NCBI RefSeq assembly: GCF_016783915.1
Contig: NZ_JADHVT010000003.1
Coordinates: 1 to 64,000 of the forward strand
Direction of reading: 5' to 3'
Source of the DNA: Acidovorax sp.
GTDB taxonomy: Bacteria; Pseudomonadota; Gammaproteobacteria; Burkholderiales; Burkholderiaceae_C
DNA length: 64,000 nt
Shown one piece after another: positions 8,786-17,681 of this stretch. A program made the position numbers and the translations under genes. Within the stretch, counting starts at the first letter, position 1. Each line of letters begins with the position of its first letter. The notes below the pieces were generated by a model that was given only the letters and a program-made list of their open reading frames with translations, did not search any database and was not told the origin of the DNA.

Positions 8786-10132
8786 ATGGCCAAAAAAGTC
8801 TTCATCAAAACCTTCGGCTGCCAGATGAACGAGTACGACTCGGACAAGATGGCCGACGTGCTCAACGCAGCCCAGGGCTACGAGCCCACGCAGAACGTGG
8901 ATGAGGCCGACCTCATCCTCTTCAACACCTGCTCGGTGCGCGAGAAAGCGCAGGAGAAGGTGTTCAGCGACCTGGGCCGCATCAAGCACCTGAAAGCGCG
9001 CGGGGTAAAGATTGGCGTGGGCGGCTGCGTGGCCAGCCAGGAGGGCGCCGAGATCATCAAGCGGGCACCTTACGTGGACGTGGTCTTCGGCCCTCAGACC
9101 CTGCACCGCCTGCCTGAGATGCTGAACCAGCGCGAGCGCCTGGACAAGCCCCAGGTGGACATCAGCTTCCCCGAAATCGAGAAGTTCGACCATTTGCCGC
9201 CCGCACGTGTCGAGGGCGCATCGGCCTTTGTGTCGATCATGGAAGGCTGCAGCAAATACTGCAGCTACTGCGTGGTGCCCTACACCCGTGGCGAAGAGGT
9301 GAGCCGCCCGTTTGACGACGTGCTGGTGGAAGTGGCGGGCCTGGCTGACCAGGGCGTCAAGGAAATCACCCTGCTGGGCCAGAACGTGAACGCCTACCTG
9401 GGCAAGATGGGGGGCACGGCCGAGATTGCCGACTTTGCGCTGCTGCTTGAATACGTGTCCGACATTCCGGGCATCGAGCGCATCCGCTACACCACCAGCC
9501 ACCCCAACGAGTTCACGCCCCGTTTGATCGAGGCCTACGCCAAGCTACCCAAGCTGGCCAGCCACCTGCACCTGCCCGTGCAGCATGGCAGCGACCGCAT
9601 CCTGATGGCCATGAAGCGCGGCTACACCGCTATGGAATACAAAAGCACGGTGCGCAAGCTGCGCGCCATCCGCCCCAACCTGGCCATGAGCAGCGACTTC
9701 ATCGTGGGCTTCCCCGGCGAGACGGAAGACGACTTCAACAAGATGATGAAGCTGATTGACGACATCCACTTCGACAACAGCTTCAGCTTCATCTTCAGCC
9801 CCCGCCCCGGCACCCCGGCGGCGGGCCTGCACGACGACACGCCGCACGACGTGAAGTTGCGCCGCCTACAGCACCTCCAAGGCGTCATCAACGCCAACAT
9901 CAAGTCCATCAGCGAAAGCCGTGTAGGAACGGTGCAGCGCATTCTGGTCGAAGGCACCTCCAAGCGCGACGCCACGGAGCTGATGGGCCGCACCGAGTGC
10001 AACCGCGTGGTCAACTTTGTGGGCCAACCCCGCCTGGTGGGGCAGATGGTCGATGTGACCATCACCGAGGCCAAGGCCTATACCTTGCGCGGCGCGGTGC
10101 TGACCCACGAAACCGCCGCACTGGCCGGCTGA
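8786..10132 (+). CDS. miaB: tRNA-2-methylthio-N6-dimethylallyladenosine synthase MiaB
   Basis: This is a 448-residue radical-SAM methylthiotransferase. The N-terminal cluster cysteines are C12 ([10 protein letters not shown]), C49 and C81. The radical-SAM CxxxCxxC is C155, C159 and C162 ([16 protein letters not shown]). A C-terminal TRAM domain spans about 375-440. The enzyme adds methylthio to i6A37 in tRNAs reading U-starting codons. ATG 8786 matches the family start [15 protein letters not shown]; the frame extends a few codons upstream to 8765. Confidence 0.97.
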   Translation: MAKKVFIKTFGCQMNEYDSDKMADVLNAAQGYEPTQNVDEADLILFNTCSVREKAQEKVFSDLGRIKHLKARGVKIGVGGCVASQEGAEIIKRAPYVDVVFGPQTLHRLPEMLNQRERLDKPQVDISFPEIEKFDHLPPARVEGASAFVSIMEGCSKYCSYCVVPYTRGEEVSRPFDDVLVEVAGLADQGVKEITLLGQNVNAYLGKMGGTAEIADFALLLEYVSDIPGIERIRYTTSHPNEFTPRLIEAYAKLPKLASHLHLPVQHGSDRILMAMKRGYTAMEYKSTVRKLRAIRPNLAMSSDFIVGFPGETEDDFNKMMKLIDDIHFDNSFSFIFSPRPGTPAAGLHDDTPHDVKLRRLQHLQGVINANIKSISESRVGTVQRILVEGTSKRDATELMGRTECNRVVNFVGQPRLVGQMVDVTITEAKAYTLRGAVLTHETAALAG

Positions 10133-10175
10133 CGCGCGGGCACAGACACAGCGCGTACCGCCCCACCTGGCTGCA

Positions 10176-11639
10176 ATGCCCACCCCGAGCACACCACCCA
10201 CGGCACCGCCACCCTCAGAAGGCCTGCTGCATGGCCTCTCTTTCCAGCAACTGTTGCTGCTTGCGTTTGTGCTGATTGCAGTCTTGCTGGGGGTCAGCTC
10301 GCTGCGGGCCTTGCACACGCTGGAGCAGCTCATGGTGCTCAGCCGCCATGGCGCTGCCGAGGCCACCGCGCTGACCACGGCCGCGCAAGGCCTGAACCAA
10401 CGCGGGCAAACCCTGGAGCGTGCGGCGCGGCAGTCCCTGGTGCTGCGCGATGCCCCCCTGCGCCGCAGCTTTGACGACATGGCGGTCGAAGCCATCACCG
10501 TGCTCGACCACCTGCAGGCCGCCGGCTTGCCCGCCGCGCAGACCGAGGCGTGGCGCACCCACATGGAGGCCGTCAAAGCCCTGCTGGACGCTCCACCTGA
10601 CCGCGCTCTCGACAACGAACGCCTGGTCGCCGAAGAGTTTGTGGCCCTGGAGACCTTGCACAGCACCATGGTGCAGACCGTGCAGGACATCAATACCCAA
10701 CGCAACCAGGCGCTGCAGGACGAGGTGGAGCAAAGCCGCCGCAGTGTGACGCACCAGTTGGTGAGCGCCATTGTGCTGGCGCTGGTGCTGGCGTTGTCGC
10801 TGGGCATCTGGCTGGCGCGGCCGTTCAAACGGCTGGAAGGCGCAATCCGTCAGCTGGGCGAAAACCAGCTGGACCAGCCAGTGCTGATCTCCGGCCCGGA
10901 CGACGTGCGCCGACTGGGCCAGCAGCTGGAGTGGCTGCGACTGAGGCTGCTGGAGCTGGATGCCGACAAGGCGCGGTTCCTGCGCCATGTGTCCCACGAA
11001 CTCAAGACTCCGCTGGCCGCGCTGCGCGAGGGTGTGGCGCTGCTGCAGGATGGCGTGACAGGCGAACTCACCGTGGGCCAGCGCGAAGTCGCGCAGATCC
11101 TGCACCACAACACGCTGCAGCTGCAAGGCGAGATCGAGGCCCTTCTGCGCTTCAACGCAGCCGCCTTCGAAGCGCGCCAGCTGCAGCGGCGTGACACCGA
11201 CCTGCTGGCCCTGCTGGAGGCCCAGGTCGAGGCCCAGCGGCTCCAGTGGCAGGCCAAGGGCCTGACCGTACGGGTGGAGGGGCCGCCCGTGCGCATGCCC
11301 GTCGACGCCGACAAGATCACCTCCGCCGTCAGCAATCTGCTCTCCAACGCCATCCGCTTTTCTCCACCCCAGGGCACAGTGCGGCTGGTACTCTCTCACC
11401 CCCCCGGTCAGGTGCGTCTGGATGTCTTTGACCAAGGCCCAGGCGTGGACCAAGTGGACCGTGACCGCGTGTTTGAACCCTTTTACCGGGGTGTTCGCCA
11501 GCCGGATGATGCCGTGCGTGGCACCGGCATTGGTCTGTCCATCGTGCAGGAATACGTGCAGGCCCATGGTGGCCAAGTGCGCTTGGTGGAAGAAGGCGCA
11601 CACTCCATCTTTCGCATCGAACTGCCCCATGCCACCTAG
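10176..11639 (+). CDS. glrK: Sensor histidine kinase, GlrK/QseE type
   Basis: The 487-residue membrane kinase has TM1 at about 25-42 (LLLLAFVLIAVLLGV), a roughly 150-residue mostly helical periplasmic sensor, TM2 near 195-215 and then a HAMP linker. The phosphoacceptor H274 sits in RHVSHELKTPLAALREG. The ATPase domain shows the N box (SNLLSNAIRFSP), G1 (DQGPGV) and G2 (GTGIGLSIV). The next two genes, a lipoprotein and a sigma54 response regulator, reproduce the enterobacterial glrK-qseG-glrR order. In enterobacteria this set controls envelope-stress small RNAs; that the same target applies here is inference. Confidence 0.88.
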   Translation: MPTPSTPPTAPPPSEGLLHGLSFQQLLLLAFVLIAVLLGVSSLRALHTLEQLMVLSRHGAAEATALTTAAQGLNQRGQTLERAARQSLVLRDAPLRRSFDDMAVEAITVLDHLQAAGLPAAQTEAWRTHMEAVKALLDAPPDRALDNERLVAEEFVALETLHSTMVQTVQDINTQRNQALQDEVEQSRRSVTHQLVSAIVLALVLALSLGIWLARPFKRLEGAIRQLGENQLDQPVLISGPDDVRRLGQQLEWLRLRLLELDADKARFLRHVSHELKTPLAALREGVALLQDGVTGELTVGQREVAQILHHNTLQLQGEIEALLRFNAAAFEARQLQRRDTDLLALLEAQVEAQRLQWQAKGLTVRVEGPPVRMPVDADKITSAVSNLLSNAIRFSPPQGTVRLVLSHPPGQVRLDVFDQGPGVDQVDRDRVFEPFYRGVRQPDDAVRGTGIGLSIVQEYVQAHGGQVRLVEEGAHSIFRIELPHAT

Positions 11640-12306
11640 CCCCACCACCCTGCCTTCATACGCCCTGCGGTGGCCGCTGCTTGCGCTGACTGCGCTGCTG
11701 GCGGGCTGCGCCAGCACCCCGCCACCACCCGCCCCCGCCAAGCCGCCACCGGTGGCCATGATCATCGCCGTGCCCGTGGCCCCGGCGATTGAAGTGGGTT
11801 CCACCGAAACACACGGCACGGAGGCCGACACCAACGCTCCCGTTGCCTTGCTGCTGGCCCAGACAGACCGTGTGCTCAAGCTCCCCCCCGCCGAACTGGC
11901 CAAGGAAATTGCCCGGCTCAACGAAGCGGAGGACGGCACAGCCGATACGCCGCTGCTACTGGCCACGGCCCTTGCACAAACGCGCCAGGCGGTGGACACC
12001 GCCCGTGCGCTTGGCCTGGTGCAGCGTGTGCTCGGCAACACCAGCGCCGCGGCACAGCCCCTGCACCCCCTGGCCCGGCTGCTGGAGGCGCGGCTGCTGC
12101 AACAACGCCGACTGGAGGACCAGCTCGAACGCCAGGCCCAGCAGCTGCGCGACAGCCAACGCCGCAACGACCAGCTCAGCGAACGACTGGAGGCCGTGCG
12201 TGCCATCGAGCGCAGCTTGAGCACGCGCCCCACGCCGGCACTGTCACCCTCAGCCCCCGCCGCACCTGCAGCGAGCAATGGCGCAGCGCCGCGGCCCACC
12301 CCCTGA
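11629..12306 (+). CDS. QseG-like outer-membrane lipoprotein between kinase and regulator
   Basis: Start ATG 11629 overlaps the last 11 bases of the kinase gene, implying translational coupling. The 225-residue product has a lipoprotein signal with lipobox LLAGC (C27), then a Pro-rich linker. A helical region follows, with an Arg/Gln-rich coiled coil near residues 150-200 (EDQLERQAQQLRDSQRRNDQL). In enterobacteria the gene at this position, qseG/yfhG, encodes a lipoprotein that modulates the partner kinase. Homology here rests mainly on position and architecture. Longer in-frame starts exist inside the kinase gene but would bury the signal peptide. Confidence 0.75.
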   Translation: MPPSPTTLPSYALRWPLLALTALLAGCASTPPPPAPAKPPPVAMIIAVPVAPAIEVGSTETHGTEADTNAPVALLLAQTDRVLKLPPAELAKEIARLNEAEDGTADTPLLLATALAQTRQAVDTARALGLVQRVLGNTSAAAQPLHPLARLLEARLLQQRRLEDQLERQAQQLRDSQRRNDQLSERLEAVRAIERSLSTRPTPALSPSAPAAPAASNGAAPRPTP

Positions 12307-12320
12307 CCTACTCACCCGTC

Positions 12321-13733
12321 ATGGCCTCTTCCGCCCCCACCGGCGCCGCCCCACCCGCCCGCATCCTGGTGGTGGACGACGACGCCGACATGCTGCGGCT
12401 GCTGTCGCTGCGCCTGAACGCGGCCGGGCACGACGTGGTGGCCGTGGGCTCGGCCGAGGCGGCGCTGGCCCAGCTGGACATTGCGCGCCCGCAGCTGGTG
12501 CTCAGCGATGTGCGCCTGCCGGGGCGCGACGGCCTGGCACTGTTCGACGAAGTGCGCGCCCGCCACCCCTCACTGCCCGTGATCCTGCTGACCGCTCACG
12601 GCACCATCCCCGACGCGGTGGAGGCCACGTCGCGCGGCGTGTTCACTTACCTCACCAAACCTTACGACGGCAAAGAGCTTCTCGAAAAGATTGCGCAGGC
12701 CCTGGCGCTCAGCGCCCCAGCCGTTGCGCAGCCGCATGCCAATGACGACTGGCGGGCCGAGATCGTGAGCAGGTCGCACCGCATGACGGACCTGTTGTCC
12801 GAGGCGTACATGGTCGCCCAGTCCGACGCCAGCGTGCTGCTGCGCGGCGACAGCGGCTCGGGCAAGGAGCTGCTGGCGCGCGCCATCCACCGTGCCAGCC
12901 CGCGTGCGGCTCGCCCGTTTGTGGCGGTCAACTGCGGCGCCATTCCCGAGGCGCTGCTGGAGTCCGAGCTGTTCGGCCACGTCAAAGGCGCCTTCACCGA
13001 CGCGGTGAGCAACCACAAGGGGCTCTTTCAAGCCGCAGACGGTGGCACCCTGTTGCTGGACGAGATTGGCGACATGCCCCCCTCCCTGCAGGTCAAGCTG
13101 CTGCGGGTGCTGCAGGAGCGTGCCGTGCGCCCTGTGGGCGCCAGCCAGGCCACCCCCATCGACGTGCGCATCATCTCGGCCACACACCGGGACCTGGAGG
13201 CCGCCATGGCCGCCGCCCAGTTCCGCGAGGACCTGTACTACCGGCTGAACGTGGTGTCGCTGGTGCTGCCCACCCTGGCCGAGCGGCGCGAGGACATTGC
13301 GCTGTTGGCCAACCACTTTCTGGACCGCTTGTCCCGCAAATACGACAAGCGCCTGTCGGGCTTTGCGCCCGAGGCGCTCAAGGCCCTGACGACGGCGGCT
13401 TGGCCAGGCAACGTGCGCCAGCTCTACAACGTGGTCGAGCAGGTGTGCGCCCTGTCCACCACCCCCCTGGTGCCGCTGACACTGGTGCAGCGCGCGCTGC
13501 GCACCCCGTCCACCCAGGTGCTGAGCTTTGCCGAAGCCCGCCAGCGTTTCGAGCGCGAGTACCTGGTGGGCCTGCTCAAGATGACCGACGGCAACGTGGC
13601 CGATGCGGCGCGGCTGGCGCAACGCAACCGCACCGAGTTCTACCGCCTGCTGCAAAAGCATGCGCTGACGCCTGGACAGTTCAAGCAGGATGCAGGCGAT
13701 GCGGACGATGTCGTGGATGAGCGACACGAGTAA
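12321..13733 (+). CDS. glrR: Sigma54-dependent response regulator, GlrR/QseF type, with GAFTDA motif
   Basis: The 470-residue protein has a receiver domain (VVDDDAD; phospho-acceptor D63 in LSDVRLPGRDG). Then comes an AAA+ sigma54-activator domain with Walker A GDSGSGKE, Walker B GGTLLLDEIGD and sensor motifs, and finally a Fis-type helix-turn-helix. The sigma54-contacting loop reads GAFTDA at 223-228 instead of GAFTGA, with Asp at 227. It lies 14 bases after the lipoprotein gene, so the three genes form one operon. It should activate sigma54 promoters on phosphorylation by the adjacent kinase. Confidence 0.92.
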   Translation: MASSAPTGAAPPARILVVDDDADMLRLLSLRLNAAGHDVVAVGSAEAALAQLDIARPQLVLSDVRLPGRDGLALFDEVRARHPSLPVILLTAHGTIPDAVEATSRGVFTYLTKPYDGKELLEKIAQALALSAPAVAQPHANDDWRAEIVSRSHRMTDLLSEAYMVAQSDASVLLRGDSGSGKELLARAIHRASPRAARPFVAVNCGAIPEALLESELFGHVKGAFTDAVSNHKGLFQAADGGTLLLDEIGDMPPSLQVKLLRVLQERAVRPVGASQATPIDVRIISATHRDLEAAMAAAQFREDLYYRLNVVSLVLPTLAERREDIALLANHFLDRLSRKYDKRLSGFAPEALKALTTAAWPGNVRQLYNVVEQVCALSTTPLVPLTLVQRALRTPSTQVLSFAEARQRFEREYLVGLLKMTDGNVADAARLAQRNRTEFYRLLQKHALTPGQFKQDAGDADDVVDERHE

Positions 13734-13747
13734 GTCCTTGATTCACA

Positions 13748-13769
13748 GGGTGTTTTGATCAAAGCACCC
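13748..13769. promoter_or_regulatory. 22-bp near-perfect palindrome downstream of glrR, upstream of opgG
   Basis: Arms GGGTG and CACCC flank the inner palindrome TTTGATCAAA. The only mismatch is the T/G pair, which would be a U-G wobble in RNA. With no loop it reads better as a protein-binding operator than as a terminator. It lies 138 bases before the opgG start. Confidence 0.5.
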
Positions 13770-13774
13770 ACCCC

Positions 13775-13817
13775 TTGTCGCCATCCGGCGACAAAAAGCG
13801 GGGGCTGATAGGCCCCC
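13775..13817. other. Two tandem hairpins between glrR and opgG
   Basis: TTGTCGCC (13775-13782) pairs with GGCGACAA (13787-13794) around ATCC. GGGGGC (13800-13805) pairs with GCCCCC (13812-13817) around TGATAG. Neither is followed by a T tract, so they may terminate poorly or protect RNA ends. Confidence 0.5.
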
Positions 13818-13906
13818 ACAGGCCATTGCACAACTGCTTACACGCAGAGGCCACTCCAACCCGTTGATTTCAAAGCATTTTTTACAGCTGGCACAGGGTT
13901 TGCCCT

Positions 13907-15487
13907 ATGCCTGGCATGCACGCAGTTTTTCCCTCCTTTTTTCGCCAGATCGGCAGGCGCGCAGGGCCCGCAATAGCCCTGGCCACCGCCCTGCTGGCCG
14001 GGGGCGCGCACGCACAGGGCTTTGACTTCGAGAGCGTGACCCGCCTCGCCCGCGACCGCGCCAGCCAACCCTACCGGCCGGTGAGCGACAAGCTCCCAGC
14101 CGAACTCGGCCAGCTCAACTACGACCAAGTGCGCGACATCCGCTGGCGCCCCGATCGCGCCCTGTGGCGGGCCGACAAGCTGCCCTTCGAGGCCATGTTC
14201 TTCCATTTGGGGCTGTACCAGAAAGAGCCGGTGCTGATCAACGAAGTGACGTCCCAGGGCGTGCGCCACATCCGCTACAGCCGCGCGGACTTCGACTACG
14301 GCAAAAACCAGGTGCGGCCTGATGCCTGGGGCGACCTCGGCTTTGCAGGCTTTCGGCTGCACAACCACCTCAACTCCAGCGCCTACAAGGATGAGCTGGT
14401 GGTCTTCCAGGGTGCCAGCTACTTTCGCGCGCTGGGTAAAGGCCAGCAGTACGGCCTGTCGGCACGTGGGCTGGCCATCGACACCGTAGGCGGTCGGGGC
14501 GAGGAGTTCCCCCGCTTCACCGAGTTCTGGCTGGTCAAGCCCGACACCAATGCTACGCAGGTCACGGTGTACGCGCTGCTCGACTCGCCGCGCGCCACGG
14601 GCGCCTACCGCTTTGACATCCAACCGGGCCCGCAGACCACCACCACGGTGCGCAGCCGCATTTTTGTGCGTGCCGCCTCCGGCAAACCGCCCATCGCCAC
14701 ACTGGGCGTTGCGCCGCTGACCAGCATGTTCTTCTTCGGCGAGAACCAGCCGCGCAAGGAGGACTTCCGCCCCGAAGTGCATGACTCCGACGGTCTGATG
14801 ATCGCCACGGGCGAGGGCGAATGGCTGTGGCGCCCGCTGCAGAACCCGCGGCAGACGCTGGTCACTTCATTCGCCACCAAGAACCCCAAGGGGTTCGGCC
14901 TGATGCAACGCGACCGCCAGTGGGCCAGCTACGAGGACGTGGAAGCCCGCTACGAACGCCGCCCGAGCGCCTGGGTGCGCCCGCTGCATGACTGGGGCGC
15001 CGGCCGCGTGGAGCTGGTGCAGCTGAACACCCCGGACGAGACCCACGACAACATCGTGGCGTACTGGGTACCCGCCCATATGCCCGCGCCGGGCCAACCC
15101 CTCGAATTTGCGTACGAGCTGAGCTGGCAGGGCGAGGAGCAACAGCGCCCACCCAGCGCGTGGGCTACCCAGTCGCGCCGGGGCATGGGCTACACCAAGC
15201 TGTCCACCGAGGCGCTGCGCCAGCAGGCGCAATACGTGGTCGATTTCGAGGGCCCGGCTCTGAAGGCCCTGCCCGCAGACGCCACCGTGAAGGCGGTAGT
15301 GACCAGCGACGCCAACGGCAAGGTGCTGGAAAACATCGCCTACCGCAACCCCGCCACCGGCGGGTGGCGCATGACCGTTCGCATCCAGCGCCTGCAGGCC
15401 GACAAGCCCGTCGAGCTGCGCGCCTTTCTCCAACACGACAACCACGCTGTGAGTGAAACATGGACGCACATCAGTCTTCCCGAGTAA
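13907..15487 (+). CDS. opgG: Periplasmic glucan biosynthesis protein OpgG (MdoG)
   Basis: The 526-residue precursor has a signal peptide (AIALATALLAGGAHAQ) and mature start FDFESVTRLARDRA, the classic OpgG/MdoG N-terminus. The body is a large beta-sandwich (DIRWRPDRALWR, LGLYQKEPVLINEV, RLHNHLN) followed by an Ig-like C-domain. OpgG acts in the periplasm on the glucan chains exported by OpgH, making osmoregulated periplasmic glucans. It overlaps opgH. ATG 13916 is an alternative start. Confidence 0.96.
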   Translation: MPGMHAVFPSFFRQIGRRAGPAIALATALLAGGAHAQGFDFESVTRLARDRASQPYRPVSDKLPAELGQLNYDQVRDIRWRPDRALWRADKLPFEAMFFHLGLYQKEPVLINEVTSQGVRHIRYSRADFDYGKNQVRPDAWGDLGFAGFRLHNHLNSSAYKDELVVFQGASYFRALGKGQQYGLSARGLAIDTVGGRGEEFPRFTEFWLVKPDTNATQVTVYALLDSPRATGAYRFDIQPGPQTTTTVRSRIFVRAASGKPPIATLGVAPLTSMFFFGENQPRKEDFRPEVHDSDGLMIATGEGEWLWRPLQNPRQTLVTSFATKNPKGFGLMQRDRQWASYEDVEARYERRPSAWVRPLHDWGAGRVELVQLNTPDETHDNIVAYWVPAHMPAPGQPLEFAYELSWQGEEQQRPPSAWATQSRRGMGYTKLSTEALRQQAQYVVDFEGPALKALPADATVKAVVTSDANGKVLENIAYRNPATGGWRMTVRIQRLQADKPVELRAFLQHDNHAVSETWTHISLPE

Positions 15488-17547
15488 GCCCTCATGACCC
15501 CCACGGCACCCACGCACCCACAGGCCCTGCCGTGGTGACGCGGCGCGGCGCGGCCTGCCACCGGTCGGCCCCCAGCCGACGCAGCACGTTGCGCGAAGAG
15601 CGCCACCCCAACGCGGTGACGGCACCGCTCGTGCACCGGGGTTCCATGGTGCCCCTGCCCTGGCGCGGGTTCTGGAACAGCCTGGGCACTGCCATGCTGC
15701 TGCGCCTCACGGGCCGCACGTCTTCGCAGCCTGCCTCGACCCTGGCTGCACAAGCCCCCACCGAACCCACCGCCACCTGGCAAGGCGCAGCCCAGCGCCG
15801 CCGCTGGACGTTTGCGCTGCTCACCGTGCTGGCCACCGCCCTGGCCAGCACCCTGTTTGCCAGCGTGCAACCCGACTATGAAAACGCGTGGCTGGGCTAC
15901 GGCCAGATTGCGTTGTTTGCGCTGCTGTCCGCTTGGGTGGTGACCGGCTTTTTGACCGGGCTGATGGGCTTTTGGGTGATGTTGCGCGGCGACCGGCATG
16001 CGTTGTCGGCACACAGCGTGGCAGATCACGCGATGGCTTCCGACGCCCGCACTGCCATCATCATGCCGATCTGCAACGAAGACGTGGCCACCGTGTTTGC
16101 CGGGCTGCGCGCCACCTGCGAGTCGGTGGCTGCCACCGGCCACGGCACCACGTTCGATGTGTTTGTGCTCTCCGACAGCAACGACCCCGCCATTGCCAGC
16201 GCCGAGCGCGCCGCCTGGGAAGAGCTGCGCAGCGCCCTGGCGCAGCACAGCCAGCAACCCCAGGTGCAGGTGTACTACCGCCTGCGCACACGCCGCACCC
16301 ACCGCAAGGCAGGCAACGTGGCCGACTTCTGCCGCCGCTGGGGCAAGGACTACCGCTACATGGTGGTGCTGGACGCCGACAGCGTGATGAGCGGCGACTG
16401 CATCGTCTCCATGGCCAAGCTGATGGAAGCCAACCCCACGGCCGGCATCATCCAGACCGCTACGCAGGCCATCGGCCATGTAACGCTGCACGCCCGCGCG
16501 CAGCAGTTTGCCTCGCGCGTCACGGGTCGTCTGTTCACTTTGGGCATGCAGTACTGGCAGCTGGGCGAATCGCACTACTGGGGCCACAACGCCATCATCC
16601 GCGTGGCACCGTTCATGCAGCACTGCGCGCTAGCGCCCATCCCCGGCAAGGGGGGCCTGGCTGGCGGCATCATGTCGCACGACTTTGTGGAAGCCGCCCT
16701 CATGCGCCGCGCGGGCTACCACGTGTGGCTGGTGGGCGACCTGATCGGTAGCTATGAGCAACAGCCGCCTGACCTGCTGGCCGAGCTGCAGCGCGACCGC
16801 CGCTGGTGCCAGGGCAACCTGCAAAACGCGCGCCTGATGGCCGAGCCCGGCATCCACGCGGTGCACCGGTCCATGTTCGTCACCGGTGCCATGGCCTATC
16901 TGTCGGCACCGCTGTGGCTGGCCTTCATGACTCTCGGCACGGCGCTGTGGCTGTCGGGCGCCAAGCTGGTAGCGGACTGGCACATCCTGCCCGCCGAGCT
17001 GCTCGCCCTGTGGGTCTGGACCTTGTGCCTGCTGTTCTTGCCGCGCATCCTGGGCGTGGCCGCGGTGTTCATGCGCCGCGAGCAAAAGCAGTACGGCGGC
17101 GCTTTCAGCCTGCTCAAGAGCGCCGTGCTGGAGAGCGTGATGGCCATCCTGCAGGCGCCGGTGCGCATGCTGGCGCATTCGCTGTTTGTGCTGATCGCGT
17201 TGACCGGTCTGAAGCTGGAGTGGAAGTCGCCCCCGCGCGAAGCCCATGCCGTGCCCTGGCGCCACGCCGTGCGCCAGCTCGCTCCCATGAGCGCGGTGAT
17301 CGCCCTGCTGGCTGCGGGCGTGGCGCTGATCGACAGCAGCGCGCTGTTGTGGCTGATGCCCGTGGGCCTGCCGCTGGCGCTGGCGATTCCGCTGGCGGTA
17401 TGGACAAGCCAGATCGCACTGGGCCGGGCGCTGCGTGCACAGCGACTGCTGCTGATTCCCGAGGAGTCGTGGTCCCCTCCAGTACTGCGCCGTGCCTGGT
17501 TGCACGCCAGCCGGCTGGAACGGCCCGTGGCGTTGCAAGCAGCCTGA
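15460..17547 (+). CDS. opgH: Glucans biosynthesis glucosyltransferase OpgH (MdoH)
   Basis: The 695-residue membrane glycosyltransferase of family GT2 starts 28 bases inside opgG. Its N-terminal ~100 residues are long, polar and low in conservation, so ATG 15646 (MVPLPWRGFW) is a possible later start. TMs lie near 115-170; the cytoplasmic catalytic part holds LSDSND, DADS and the QRDRRW motif. Further TMs follow from about residue 470. It polymerises and exports the beta-glucan backbone from UDP-glucose. No succinyltransferase mdoC is adjacent. Confidence 0.95.
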   Translation: MDAHQSSRVSPHDPHGTHAPTGPAVVTRRGAACHRSAPSRRSTLREERHPNAVTAPLVHRGSMVPLPWRGFWNSLGTAMLLRLTGRTSSQPASTLAAQAPTEPTATWQGAAQRRRWTFALLTVLATALASTLFASVQPDYENAWLGYGQIALFALLSAWVVTGFLTGLMGFWVMLRGDRHALSAHSVADHAMASDARTAIIMPICNEDVATVFAGLRATCESVAATGHGTTFDVFVLSDSNDPAIASAERAAWEELRSALAQHSQQPQVQVYYRLRTRRTHRKAGNVADFCRRWGKDYRYMVVLDADSVMSGDCIVSMAKLMEANPTAGIIQTATQAIGHVTLHARAQQFASRVTGRLFTLGMQYWQLGESHYWGHNAIIRVAPFMQHCALAPIPGKGGLAGGIMSHDFVEAALMRRAGYHVWLVGDLIGSYEQQPPDLLAELQRDRRWCQGNLQNARLMAEPGIHAVHRSMFVTGAMAYLSAPLWLAFMTLGTALWLSGAKLVADWHILPAELLALWVWTLCLLFLPRILGVAAVFMRREQKQYGGAFSLLKSAVLESVMAILQAPVRMLAHSLFVLIALTGLKLEWKSPPREAHAVPWRHAVRQLAPMSAVIALLAAGVALIDSSALLWLMPVGLPLALAIPLAVWTSQIALGRALRAQRLLLIPEESWSPPVLRRAWLHASRLERPVALQAA

Positions 17548-17581
17548 GGCACCGCGCAGAGCCACCATCCACCGACCCACA

Positions 17582-17609
17582 AAAAAAGCCGACGCATGTC
17601 GGCTTTTTT
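17582..17609. terminator. Bidirectional terminator between opgH and ffh
   Basis: AAAAAAGCCGAC (17582-17593) pairs with GTCGGCTTTTTT (17598-17609) around GCAT. T tracts on both strands suit the two convergent genes. Confidence 0.93.
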
Positions 17610-17613
17610 ATTC

Positions 17614-17667
17614 ACTCATATTTTCATAGCACTCCAGGCATATGGTTGTAGCACCTGGTGCCAAAAA
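17614..17667 (+). repeat. Dispersed 54-bp element, copy F (intergenic)
   Basis: A 12-bp lead (ACTCATATTTTC) is followed by a 42-bp core beginning ATAGC and carrying GTAGCACC at the position of the shared CTAGCGCT block. It aligns without gaps to six other copies in this window. This is one of the more diverged copies. Confidence 0.55.
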
Positions 17668-17681
17668 GGCTTGAAAACCCT

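Noticed and set aside
10215..12299. 694-codon minus-strand frame opposite the GlrK and lipoprotein genes
   Set aside because: Composition is that of an antisense shadow; the sense genes have full domain sets.
13861..13905. TTTTTTACAGCTGGCACAGGG before opgG as a repeat copy
   Set aside because: Only the T-run and AGCTG match; the core blocks are not recognisable.
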